Part shown: positions 19,196 through 28,990 of the stretch, in pieces
Position numbering within the stretch: the first letter of the stretch is position 1
How the letters are laid out: every line of letters starts with the position of its first letter
Assembly: GCA_016712315.1 (NCBI GenBank)
Contig: JADJRG010000013.1
Coordinates: 682,001-746,000, forward strand
DNA length: 64,000 nt
Source: Nannocystis sp.
GTDB taxonomy: Bacteria > Myxococcota_A > Polyangia > Nannocystales > Nannocystaceae
Reading direction: 5' to 3'
Program-made: the position numbers and the translations under genes
The notes under the pieces: generated by a model
Told to the model about the DNA's origin: nothing
The model's database searches: none
The model's input: only the letters and a program-made list of their open reading frames with translations

Positions 19196-20650
19196 TCATC
19201 GCGACCGCTTCACCCCGCCCTTTCGCAGGATCCCAAACCCGTAGCGGTAGATATCCGGCACGTCGATGCGCCCATCGGAGCGCTCGCTCATCGCGCCGAG
19301 CTCGATCAGGGTGCGGAGCACCTTCTCGCCGTCGACGCCATACTCATCGTCCTCCTTGGGCTCTCGGCTCAGACTCGCGACCGCGACCCTGCGCTCGAGC
19401 ATCACTGCCATGCCGCGCAGATGCTCCAGCCGCGCGACGACGGGGAATTCTTCACGCAGCTCGGCAGCTCGGCGCTTGGATGTGACCTCCAGCGCCGATC
19501 CCAGCTCGACCGGGGAGAGGAGGCGGAGGTTCTGCGCCATGGGGCCGTGCTGGATCGCCCAGCGGGCCGCGTTACGCACGAGGCTCAGGATCGAGCGCGG
19601 CACGGCCCGAGCATGCGCGTCTTGAAGGCGATTAGGGATCCAGCGATAGGTCAGCCCCTTCTTGTCACCGCTGCCCATCTGCTCGCCCACCAGGTGATCG
19701 ACAAACCCCTTCTGCGACACCTTGCCAGTCTCGGGCAGCGCCGCGGGGGGCGTCCAACCGAGCGGTCCGCCGTTCTCAAGCGGGATCCCGCGCGCGCTCG
19801 ACTCGATCCACATCCTCAGCCCATCCGAGGTGTTGCCCATATGCTTGATCAGCACGCGGTACAGGTCCTCCACCCGCCACTCGAGGGAGACCGAGCGCGC
19901 CTCCAGCTTACTCGCGTCCGGAAAGGCCGCGAGCGAGGCCTGAAAGAGATCCTCACGCACGAAGATCTTCGGGCGGATCTGACGGTACCGGTCAGCCAGC
20001 GAGAGCCACATCGCGAGCAGACTCGCCGTCATGGTGCGCCTCGCGCTTGAGGAGCTCTTGATCCGGTCCAGTCCGTCGTAGGTGATCACGATCGGCCCCG
20101 AGCGGGTGCGCTCCAACTTGTCCATCCACGCGCTGAGCCGACCGAGCTCACGCCCCGTGACGTCGGCGAGACCGCGGAGATCCCAGTCCGAACCCACCCG
20201 CGCGCATATGTCGGCGAACGCTCCTGTAGGCAGCGGCTCGTCAGTCACTTGGGCGAGGCGTCGACAGAGCCACCCGAACCAGAAGAAGCGCCGCGAGTCG
20301 TCATCGGCCTTCTCGGCGAAATCACCGACCACATCGAGGGGTGGGTGCTCGATGGAGCTGCTGTAGCCCTCGTACCATAAGACCTGCGAGGGGAAACCAC
20401 CGCCCAGAGACGCGCCGAGCTCCGGCTGCCTCTGAATGTGGCCGAGGAAGTGGAACAGCGCGGATTTGCCCGCGCCACGCCCCCCACGCACGACCAAGGT
20501 CTCGGGGCGGATCGCGCGCGCATGCGCCTCGGAGGGCAAGAACCACTTGGGATCCTGAGCTACGGCGTCATCATCATCCGACCTCAGCGCTGAGAGATCT
20601 CTCAGCCGATCGGACCGGTCGCTCGCTTCTAGACTTCTGGGTGCGGTCAT
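19196..20650 (-). CDS. P-loop ATPase (KAP/STAND-like), third gene of the HEPN/KGGVGR operon
   Basis: This 484-residue ATPase has Walker A GGRGAGKS (56-63), Walker B-like IVITYDGLDRI (187-197, Asp192/Asp195) and a sensor-like KIFVREDLF (228-236). These place it with KAP/STAND-type P-loop NTPases, and with the Sll1717-like ATPases in particular. The C terminus (about 440-484, VLRTLIELGAMS..DIYRYGFGILRKGGVK) looks like a winged-helix module. Its start overlaps the stop of the upstream KGGVGR gene by ATGA (20647-20650). It probably works as a regulatory or scaffolding ATPase of the three-gene system; target unknown. Its stop is 4 bp from that of the convergent lipoprotein gene. Base composition is less GC-rich than the surroundings. 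Confidence 0.75.
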   Translation of the reverse strand: MTAPRSLEASDRSDRLRDLSALRSDDDDAVAQDPKWFLPSEAHARAIRPETLVVRGGRGAGKSALFHFLGHIQRQPELGASLGGGFPSQVLWYEGYSSSIEHPPLDVVGDFAEKADDDSRRFFWFGWLCRRLAQVTDEPLPTGAFADICARVGSDWDLRGLADVTGRELGRLSAWMDKLERTRSGPIVITYDGLDRIKSSSSARRTMTASLLAMWLSLADRYRQIRPKIFVREDLFQASLAAFPDASKLEARSVSLEWRVEDLYRVLIKHMGNTSDGLRMWIESSARGIPLENGGPLGWTPPAALPETGKVSQKGFVDHLVGEQMGSGDKKGLTYRWIPNRLQDAHARAVPRSILSLVRNAARWAIQHGPMAQNLRLLSPVELGSALEVTSKRRAAELREEFPVVARLEHLRGMAVMLERRVAVASLSREPKEDDEYGVDGEKVLRTLIELGAMSERSDGRIDVPDIYRYGFGILRKGGVKRSR

Positions 20651-22014
20651 GCTGGCTCCTCGTCGTCGTCCGCCACGTCCGGCTCGACCTCAAGACGGCA
20701 CTTCTCATCGACTCGGGCGGCGAGCTCCGTGAACTCCGAGTCCCTCAGGACCTCATTCACCCGACCCGCGAGTGAATCGATGCCGTCGAGCCAGTCTCGC
20801 CGTCGTACAGAGACGACCTCGTGGGGTTCACCCTTATCGGTCAATTGTGGCGGCGAGTCGTTGTCATAGGTGTACTCGCACATCAGGTCGTATACGCGCT
20901 CGCGGGTCCGATCCTGGCGGCTCTTGTAAAGAGCAGACTTTTCGTCGGCGGGCAACAGCGTCTCCACTAGCACGAGCCCGGCTCGTTTACCGCGGCCAAG
21001 GGTCCGGAGCGTCTGCTCGAGGCCCGCGAAATTCTGCGTTGTCCCGCGGAAGACCAAGACGTCGACGTGGGCGAGCCCGTGAACGGACATACCGGCGATA
21101 TCATGGAGGCCGGCACGCGAGTCGAGGAGGATCACGTCAAACCTCCCTTCAGCTTTCATGCGCTCGAGCATGGCGCTCAGCGCCGAACCTACCGGGTTGG
21201 TCGCCCCGGGCTCGGCCGACGAGAAGTCGAGCCGCGCGAGCTTCTGCACGTATGCGGCGTCGATGCGGCCCGCCGGAAACACCGTAATATACGGATCGAT
21301 CGACGGGTCGACCTGAGCGATGGCCGAGGCGCCGTCGAAGTTCAGCACCCCGGTGGCGATGTAATCCACGATCACGTCCAGCGTGCCTCGCTCCGTTCGG
21401 ACTCCAAACAAGTCGCCGACCCCCGGCGCTTCAAGGTCGAGGTCGACGATGGCCACGCGCCTGCGGGCCTCGCGGCTCGCCAGCCGGATCGCATACACAC
21501 CGACCAGCGTCGTGCGGCCGACCCCTCCCTTGAACGAGTGAAATGTGACGATCGGCGGGGTCTTCCCGGTCTCCAGCGGCCATGGCGGCTTCGGCGGCTC
21601 CTCCGTCAGCCACGCCTCCTTGCCGATCGTCCGCTCGATCCCGCTCCATCGCCCGCGCACATCAAGAGGGGTCTCCTGCCCGCCCAGCACGTTCGGGAGA
21701 GAGATCGGCCAGCCGATCGGCCACTTGTGCTTCGCGAGCTCGAGGACCTTCCGAGCGAGGTGCTGCAGGTCGGTACGCGCGGCGTCCGAGACGACCGGAC
21801 CGACGAACCAGTCCCCGAGCGCGGCGCGAAGCGCGCGCTCAAGGTCGTCGAGCGGCAGCTTTTGTTTGGAGTTGCGCTGCTCGACGACGAGACGGACGCG
21901 ACCTCGCACATCACGCACGACCGCGTATCGCGCGATCGCGTCGTCGATCGCCCGCAGATCACCATCGCTGCAGACTCGAATCAACTCATGCAGCACCCGA
22001 TCGAAGGTCATCAT
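20647..22014 (-). CDS. KGGVGR-motif variant MinD/ParA-like ATPase
   Basis: This 455-residue protein has an N-terminal region (about 1-150) of unknown fold and a SIMIBI/MinD-type ATPase domain. The deviant Walker A is FKGGVGRTTL (161-170), with GR where ParA/MinD have GK. DLDLEAPGVGDLF (191-203) forms switch I, and VILLDSRAGLHD (294-305) is the Walker B region. The KGGVGR form is a recognised variant in domain collections and occurs in multi-gene conflict-type operons. No ParB or parS is present, so chromosome partitioning is unlikely. ATG at 22014 overlaps the HEPN stop as ATGA; the downstream ATPase start overlaps its own stop as ATGA. It may be a nucleotide-dependent switch controlling the HEPN protein. 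Confidence 0.82.
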   Translation of the reverse strand: MMTFDRVLHELIRVCSDGDLRAIDDAIARYAVVRDVRGRVRLVVEQRNSKQKLPLDDLERALRAALGDWFVGPVVSDAARTDLQHLARKVLELAKHKWPIGWPISLPNVLGGQETPLDVRGRWSGIERTIGKEAWLTEEPPKPPWPLETGKTPPIVTFHSFKGGVGRTTLVGVYAIRLASREARRRVAIVDLDLEAPGVGDLFGVRTERGTLDVIVDYIATGVLNFDGASAIAQVDPSIDPYITVFPAGRIDAAYVQKLARLDFSSAEPGATNPVGSALSAMLERMKAEGRFDVILLDSRAGLHDIAGMSVHGLAHVDVLVFRGTTQNFAGLEQTLRTLGRGKRAGLVLVETLLPADEKSALYKSRQDRTRERVYDLMCEYTYDNDSPPQLTDKGEPHEVVSVRRRDWLDGIDSLAGRVNEVLRDSEFTELAARVDEKCRLEVEPDVADDDEEPA

Positions 22015-22448
22015 CGGAGCGACTCCTCTTTGAGCGCGCCATTGAGGAATAGAGCGAGGATACACTCATCCACGGCCTCACGCCCCTGGCTGACGAGCTC
22101 GTCGACATCGCGCCCTGCCTTATGAGCGGCTGTCCCCGTCCGCTCATACCGGTGATTCGGGTGCCAGACGGCGACAATCGGAGCCCGCGAGGTCCACGCC
22201 CGCACCGGGAAGCGCCCCACGCGCGCATCGAGCGCGATGGCGAAGTCCACCACTCGGTCGCTGGCGTTCGAGAAATCGTGGCCGAGCACCTTCGGCACCC
22301 ACCCGTCTTCAATGCACGCCTTGCGTGCGCACTCGTGGGCGAAGCCCGCGAGATGCCAGGCTTGGTCTCGCGAGCTCTGCAGTAGGGCCTCCGCATCACG
22401 GATGTGACGCATCGCGGCGGAGGCGAAGTCCTGCTCAGCTGCGCTCAT
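22011..22448 (-). CDS. HEPN-domain-like small protein, first gene of the three-gene operon
   Basis: This 145-residue helical protein has a first half that follows the HEPN pattern (AAMRHIRDAEALLQSSR, then HLAGFAHECARKAC). The C-terminal helix region (HRYERTGTAAHKAGRDVDELVSQGREAV) carries Arg103-x5-His109, compatible with the R-x4-6-H RNase motif of catalytic HEPN proteins. HEPN domains act as toxin RNases or as nucleotide-binding partners. It is the leading gene of the operon, with a good promoter (22456-22484), a leaderless ATG, and an ATGA overlap with the next gene. I infer that it is the effector; an inactive structural HEPN is the alternative. Sampled GC (about 55-68%) is lower than the neighbours. 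Confidence 0.7.
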   Translation of the reverse strand: MSAAEQDFASAAMRHIRDAEALLQSSRDQAWHLAGFAHECARKACIEDGWVPKVLGHDFSNASDRVVDFAIALDARVGRFPVRAWTSRAPIVAVWHPNHRYERTGTAAHKAGRDVDELVSQGREAVDECILALFLNGALKEESLR

Positions 22449-22455
22449 GCGAGTG

Positions 22456-22484
22456 ACCCTAGCTCAAAAATCTGGGCACGTAAA
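22456..22484 (-). promoter_or_regulatory. Promoter TTTACG-N17-TAGGGT of the HEPN/KGGVGR operon
   Basis: On the minus strand TTTACG (22484-22479), a 17-bp spacer and TAGGGT (22461-22456) are followed 7 nt later by the ATG at 22448. The only intergenic space is 45 bp (22449-22493), so it reaches just short of the end of the dimethylargininase gene; upstream readthrough is also possible. Confidence 0.6.
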
Positions 22485-22493
22485 CGCAGTGTT

Positions 22494-23333
22494 CTACGGC
22501 GGCTGTAGTGAAATCGCATGCCCACCCTCACCCGCCCGCGCCTGCGGCGGCGAGAAGCGCAGCGACAGGCACGACATGCCCCCGTCCAGCTTCGCGCACT
22601 CGCTGTTGCCGATCAGCCGCACCGCGAAGCCCGCGGCCGCCACCCGCGCCGCTGTCCTTATAAAACCCGCTGGCATCAGCACCAGATCATTAAAACGCGC
22701 GCTGTTCGCCGCCGCCTCCTCCCCGGGCGCTGTCAGGATCACCCGGTAGTCGGCGAAGATCCCCAGCCCTGCCAGCCGCGGCGTCGCCAGGATCGTCTCG
22801 CTGTCCAGCAGCGAGCAGTCGGTCTTGAGGTGCAGCACCTCTCCCGGCGTTATGACAGTCCGCACCGCATACCCCCACCGCCCCACCGCCGCCGCCAGCG
22901 CCGCGATCCCCGCCGCGTCCGTACGACCTGACCTTCCGACCAGGATCTCGCGCTCCGTCACCAGCACGTCGCCGCCGTCGATCGTCCCCGGCCCCTCGAT
23001 CGTCAGCACCTCCTCATAGAGCGCGCGCAGGTGCCCCGCCATCGCCGCCGCCTCCCCCCGCCGCGACGGCGCCCCGGGCCGCAGCACCACCGCCCCCTCG
23101 GGCAGGCACAGCGCCGTATCCTCGACGAACACGCAGTCCGGGAATTCTTCCAGCGCCTCCAGCTCGATCACCGTCGCCCCCGTCGACCGCAGCGCCGCCA
23201 CGTACTCCGCGTGGTGCCGGCGCATCAGCGCCAGGTCGGGCGCCCCCGTGTCCACCGCGCGCAGCCCCAGCGCCGCGCTGCTGCTCGGCCGCCGCGTGAT
23301 CGCGTGCGTGAAGCGAAACGACCGCTCCGACAT
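22494..23333 (-). CDS. NG,NG-dimethylarginine dimethylaminohydrolase (DDAH)
   Basis: This 279-residue enzyme of the guanidino-group-modifying superfamily hydrolyses methylated arginines to citrulline and methylamines. Visible family features are EEFPDCVFVEDTALC (62-76), GTIDGGDVLV (116-125), His168 in LHLKTDC and catalytic Cys255 in GGMSCLSLRF. The pattern fits DDAH better than arginine deiminase, which is longer. It starts 5 bp after the glpX stop, so the two form an operon. The metabolic link between methylarginine degradation and gluconeogenesis is not obvious. ATG at 23333 is fixed by that spacing and by the conserved MSERSFRFTHAITRRP start. Confidence 0.88.
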   Translation of the reverse strand: MSERSFRFTHAITRRPSSSAALGLRAVDTGAPDLALMRRHHAEYVAALRSTGATVIELEALEEFPDCVFVEDTALCLPEGAVVLRPGAPSRRGEAAAMAGHLRALYEEVLTIEGPGTIDGGDVLVTEREILVGRSGRTDAAGIAALAAAVGRWGYAVRTVITPGEVLHLKTDCSLLDSETILATPRLAGLGIFADYRVILTAPGEEAAANSARFNDLVLMPAGFIRTAARVAAAGFAVRLIGNSECAKLDGGMSCLSLRFSPPQARAGEGGHAISLQPP

Positions 23334-23338
23334 CGCGC

Positions 23339-24310
<972 letters not shown>

Positions 24311-24347
24311 CTTGTAAAGAACCCTCCGCGGCCCGATCGGCCTTGTG

Positions 24348-24364
24348 CTCCCGCGACGCGGGAG
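24348..24364. promoter_or_regulatory. Perfect 17-bp palindrome CTCCCGCG-A-CGCGGGAG between glpX and eno
   Basis: An 8-1-8 perfect inverted repeat lies in the glpX leader just downstream of its predicted transcription start and about 110 bp upstream of the eno promoter -10. It could be an operator shared by the divergent genes or a leader hairpin for glpX. An 8-bp palindrome CTCGCGAG lies next to it at 24371-24378. Confidence 0.55.
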
Positions 24365-24386
24365 GAATTGCTCGCGAGTCGCGGGC

Positions 24387-24416
24387 ACAGTAGCGAGCGG
24401 TCGGGCGCGCGGTCAA
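24387..24416 (-). promoter_or_regulatory. Promoter TTGACC-N18-TACTGT of glpX
   Basis: On the minus strand TTGACC (24416-24411), an 18-bp spacer and TACTGT (24392-24387) are close to consensus. The predicted start leaves a leader of roughly 70 nt that contains the 17-bp palindrome and a GGAGGG purine tract before the ATG at 24310. Confidence 0.65.
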
Positions 24417-24451
24417 CGCCTCACGCGACCCATCGCGGGGCCCCGGGGAGA

Positions 24452-24481
24452 TTGTCGGCGCCGCCCGGGCGGGGTTACGCT
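24452..24481 (+). promoter_or_regulatory. Promoter TTGTCG-N18-TACGCT of eno
   Basis: TTGTCG (24452-24457) and TACGCT (24476-24481) are separated by 18 bp; the eno ATG follows 8 nt after the -10, so the transcript should be leaderless or nearly so. Confidence 0.6.
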
Positions 24482-24489
24482 CCCCCCGC

Positions 24490-25779
<1,290 letters not shown>

Positions 25780-25849
25780 TCTCTTCCTCTACCGCTCTGA
25801 TACTGCTTGTCTAGCGAGGGGACATGCCTAAGCGACGCGGAGTCCATCG

Positions 25850-27382
25850 GTGCGATCCCATCGATCCCATCGAACTCATCGATCAAGCGGTGCAGCGCAT
25901 GAGAGCGAGGCTCCGCTGACCCGCCCTGCGCGCCGCTCGCTCCCCGCGTGGGCGCTCGCCCTCGCCCTCGCGGGCGGCGCTGCGCCTGCCGCCGCGCAGC
26001 CGCCCGCCCCCGCAGAAGCGCCCACGCCCGCGCCCACCAGCGAGCCGCCGCCGCCGACCGCCGTCGATCCGCGCCCAGCGCCCGTGACCGAGCCACCAGC
26101 GCCCCCCAGCGACCCCGCCTCAAGCGCCCAGCTCAGCCGCGATCAAGCCCTCGACCTCCTCCTCCCCTGCGGCCTGCGCCTGCGGATCGCCCGCGACGCC
26201 ACCCTGCCGGTCGCCGCCGTCATCCTCGCGATCGAGAGCGGCGCCGAGGACGATCCGCCGGAGCTGCCCGGCCTCGTCCACGCGCTCGCCTTCCACGCGC
26301 TCCAGGGCAACTACGTGCTCCGCCCCGGCGAAGGCGTCGAGACCGTGCACGGCGGCGGCGGCGTCGCCACCATGGCCGTCGGCCTCGGCCAGATCCGCTA
26401 CGAGAGCGTACTCCCGGTCTCCCGCCTCGCTGAGGTCCTCACCATCGAGTCCATGCGCCTACGCGCCTCCAGGACCACCGCGAGCGCCTGGAAGACCTCC
26501 CTCGCCTGGGCCACCAGCGACCCCCCGCGCGCCTCCCTGCTCCGCCCTGAGGCCCTCGCCGCCGTCCACCGCCAGCCCGCGCTCGCCCACAACGACCGCG
26601 CCGTCACCGACCCGCTGCGCGCCCTCAACGAAGGCGCCGTCGCCTCGTTGATGCGCGCCAAGCTCGACTACGCCCGCGCCACCCTGGTCGTCGTCGCCCC
26701 CACGCCGCCGCAGGAGGTGCTCGCCTTGATCGAGCCGCTCTTCGCCGACCTGCCGCCTGCGCCGCGCCGCCTGCCTGCCCGCCCGCTCGCCGCCGCCTCG
26801 GCCCCGCGCCTGACCCCTGAGATCGCCGAAGTCGGCCCCCAACGCGCCCCTCTGCTCGCCTGGCCGATCCCACCTGCCCCAGCGGCCAGCCTGCGAGCCC
26901 ACGCGATCTGCCGCGCCTTAGCCCGCCAGCGCCGCGTCGACCCCGAAGATCGCCGCCTCAAGATCTCCTGCGCGATCGACCCCGACCCGCGCCGCGGCGC
27001 CATGCTCGTCCAGGCCGTCGGCGTCGACGACCCCGTCGCCGCCGTCGCCCTCCGCCTGGAGCGCCTGCGCGGCGCCGACGCCCCCCTGCTCAACGCCCAG
27101 CTCGCCGCCGCCGCCGACGATCGCCGCTTCGAGCGCCGCACCCCGCTCGGCCTCGCCCGCCAGCTCGCCGCCGCGATCGAGCCCGACCCCGCCGCCGCGC
27201 CGGCCACCACCCTCGACGCGCTCACCGCGACCGGCGAGCTCGAGGCGAGCGCCGCCGCCTTCCCCGGGGGCCTCGAGATCGGCGAGGCCGTCGTGCTCGT
27301 CCGCCCCGCCGCCCCGAACAAGACCCGCGACCCCGACGCCAGACCCGCCGGCGGCAAGCCGATCCCAGGAGCTGCCCCATGA
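25850..27382 (+). CDS. Exported M16-like protein lacking the zinc motif (first of a pair)
   Basis: This protein of about 510 residues starts at GTG 25850, the only usable start before the signal peptide (SLPAWALALALAGGAAPAAAQ). After a Pro-rich linker comes an M16 peptidase-type domain: LPCGLRLRIARDATLPVAAVILAIESGAEDDP corresponds to the start of M16 beta subunits. Where the zinc motif HxxEH is expected the sequence reads LVHALAFHALQG, so the catalytic Glu and second His are lost. It is predicted to be an inactive subunit. It overlaps the next gene by ATGA; the pair may form a heterodimer in the periplasm. The 5' region has ATCGATCCC-type direct repeats (25851-25880). Confidence 0.6.
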   Translation: MRSHRSHRTHRSSGAAHESEAPLTRPARRSLPAWALALALAGGAAPAAAQPPAPAEAPTPAPTSEPPPPTAVDPRPAPVTEPPAPPSDPASSAQLSRDQALDLLLPCGLRLRIARDATLPVAAVILAIESGAEDDPPELPGLVHALAFHALQGNYVLRPGEGVETVHGGGGVATMAVGLGQIRYESVLPVSRLAEVLTIESMRLRASRTTASAWKTSLAWATSDPPRASLLRPEALAAVHRQPALAHNDRAVTDPLRALNEGAVASLMRAKLDYARATLVVVAPTPPQEVLALIEPLFADLPPAPRRLPARPLAAASAPRLTPEIAEVGPQRAPLLAWPIPPAPAASLRAHAICRALARQRRVDPEDRRLKISCAIDPDPRRGAMLVQAVGVDDPVAAVALRLERLRGADAPLLNAQLAAAADDRRFERRTPLGLARQLAAAIEPDPAAAPATTLDALTATGELEASAAAFPGGLEIGEAVVLVRPAAPNKTRDPDARPAGGKPIPGAAP

Positions 27383-28983
27383 GACAGCTCGCGCGTCTCG
27401 CGTCTGCCTCCACGCTTCGCGCTCGGCTGACCCGCCCCGCGCTCGCGCTGCTGCTCGGCGCCCTCGTCGCCGCGCCGCCGGTTGGTTGTAAGCGCAAGGA
27501 TCAGCCGCCTCCAGAGGCCCCGATCGACGACGACGTCCCCCCCGAGACGGAGGCCCTGGAGGCCCTCGCGCCCCCGTGGCGGCCCCCAGAGCGGCTCGTG
27601 CTCGCCAACGACGCCCACGTCCACTGGCTCACCGAAGACGGCGCCCTCGCCCTGCACGTCCGCCTCATCTTGCCCACCCACCACCTCCGCGCCGCCCCTG
27701 GCGCCGCCGCCGTCGCCGCCGAGGCGCTCGCCCTCGAGCTCCGCCGCCTCCTCCAGCGCAGCGACATCGAGGTCGAGGTCAGCGCCCGGGTCGATCGCCT
27801 CGAGGTGGCCCTCCACGGCCGCGACAGCGAGCAAGGCGCGGCCTTCTCTGGCCTCGCGCGCGCGCTCGCGCTCGCCGAGCCGCGCGCCCTGCTCGAGCGC
27901 GCGCGCGAGCTCGTCGCCGCCAACCTCCCGCCGCTCACCCCAGAGTCGTTCGCCCTCAGCGCCCTCGTCAGCGGCCTCACCGGCGTACCGGCCGCCGCCG
28001 AGCGCCTCGACGCCGAGGCCCTCCGCGCCCTCACCCCAGCCGCCCTCGGCGCCGCCTGGCAGGCCCTGCTCGACCCTTCGCGCGTCCTCATCGTCGTCCA
28101 CTCAGGCCGCCCCAGCGACGCGCCCGCGCTCGCGCGCCTCATCAGCGCCTGGCGCAGCCGCGACGCCGACCAGAGCGCCCTCGATCGGCTCGCCAGCGCC
28201 CTCCGCCGCGACCCAGAGCCCGGCGAGCAGGGCGCCCTCGCCAGGATCCGCCCTAAGGACATGTCCGTCGGGCCAGCCCCTCCCGACCACCTCCTGCGCG
28301 GCCCCAAGGCCGCCCCTCTGCGCGTCCTCCAGGCGGCCCCCGACAAGGCCGGCGGCGCCCTCTACTTCGCCCGGATCATCCCCACCCCCGACGCCCAGCA
28401 GCGCGGCCTCGCCCGCCTCGCCCAGCGCCTCTTACAAGAGGACCTCGACGCCCGCCTCACCATCGTCGGCGACCGCGCCCTCTTCGTCGTCCGCCTCCCG
28501 CTCCAGCGCGGCCAAGGCAAGGCCACCCCCGAGGCCGAAGAGGCCGCTGGCGAGCCTCCAGAGGCCACCTCGCCCGCCCCCGAGGCGATCGCCGACCCGC
28601 GGATCCGCCGCCTCGTCCGCGCCCTCGACACCTATCTAGAGCTCGTGCGCGAGCGCCCCAACCGTCAGCGCCTCGCCCAAGCCGCTGAGCTGTGGTTGGG
28701 CGCTCGGATGGTCCAAGCCAGCATCACGGGCGAGGACTGGACCGCCCTCTGGAGCGACGCCCTCGACCTCAGCGTCCGCGACAGCCAGCTCACCGGCGCC
28801 CTCGCCCGCGACGCCCGCGCCATGCTCAGCCAGAGCCCCGAGCAGCTTCAAGCCTGGTGCCAGCGCTGGCTCGATTTTGAGCGAGGCGCCCCTGGATGGG
28901 CCTGGGTGGCCGTAGGCGGCGATCCTGACCTCAGCGCCGCCCTCCGCGCGATCGCCCGCGTCGAGGCCCTCGACCCCGGCTGA
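27379..28983 (+). CDS. M16-like lipoprotein (second of a pair)
   Basis: This 534-residue lipoprotein (lipobox PVGC, Cys37) has an N-terminal M16-like half without HxxEH (LVLANDAHVHWLTEDGALALHVRLILPTHH). The C-terminal half resembles the second M16 lobe (GGALYFARIIPTPDAQQRGLARLAQRLL). It lacks catalytic residues and so is predicted to be a non-peptidase partner. Start and stop of the two genes overlap as ATGA (27379-27382), indicating translational coupling and probably a complex. Function unknown; assembly, chaperone or binding roles are possible. Confidence 0.6.
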   Translation: MRQLARLASASTLRARLTRPALALLLGALVAAPPVGCKRKDQPPPEAPIDDDVPPETEALEALAPPWRPPERLVLANDAHVHWLTEDGALALHVRLILPTHHLRAAPGAAAVAAEALALELRRLLQRSDIEVEVSARVDRLEVALHGRDSEQGAAFSGLARALALAEPRALLERARELVAANLPPLTPESFALSALVSGLTGVPAAAERLDAEALRALTPAALGAAWQALLDPSRVLIVVHSGRPSDAPALARLISAWRSRDADQSALDRLASALRRDPEPGEQGALARIRPKDMSVGPAPPDHLLRGPKAAPLRVLQAAPDKAGGALYFARIIPTPDAQQRGLARLAQRLLQEDLDARLTIVGDRALFVVRLPLQRGQGKATPEAEEAAGEPPEATSPAPEAIADPRIRRLVRALDTYLELVRERPNRQRLAQAAELWLGARMVQASITGEDWTALWSDALDLSVRDSQLTGALARDARAMLSQSPEQLQAWCQRWLDFERGAPGWAWVAVGGDPDLSAALRAIARVEALDPG

Positions 28984-28990
28984 TCGCTCA

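Noticed and set aside
20647..22014. KGGVGR protein as a chromosome-partitioning ParA
   Set aside because: No ParB gene or parS-like sites nearby, a deviant Walker A, a long unrelated N-terminal region and an operon with HEPN and another ATPase.
22494..23333. Dimethylargininase as arginine deiminase
   Set aside because: Length of 279 residues and the spacing of His168 and Cys255 fit DDAH; arginine deiminases are about 400 residues.
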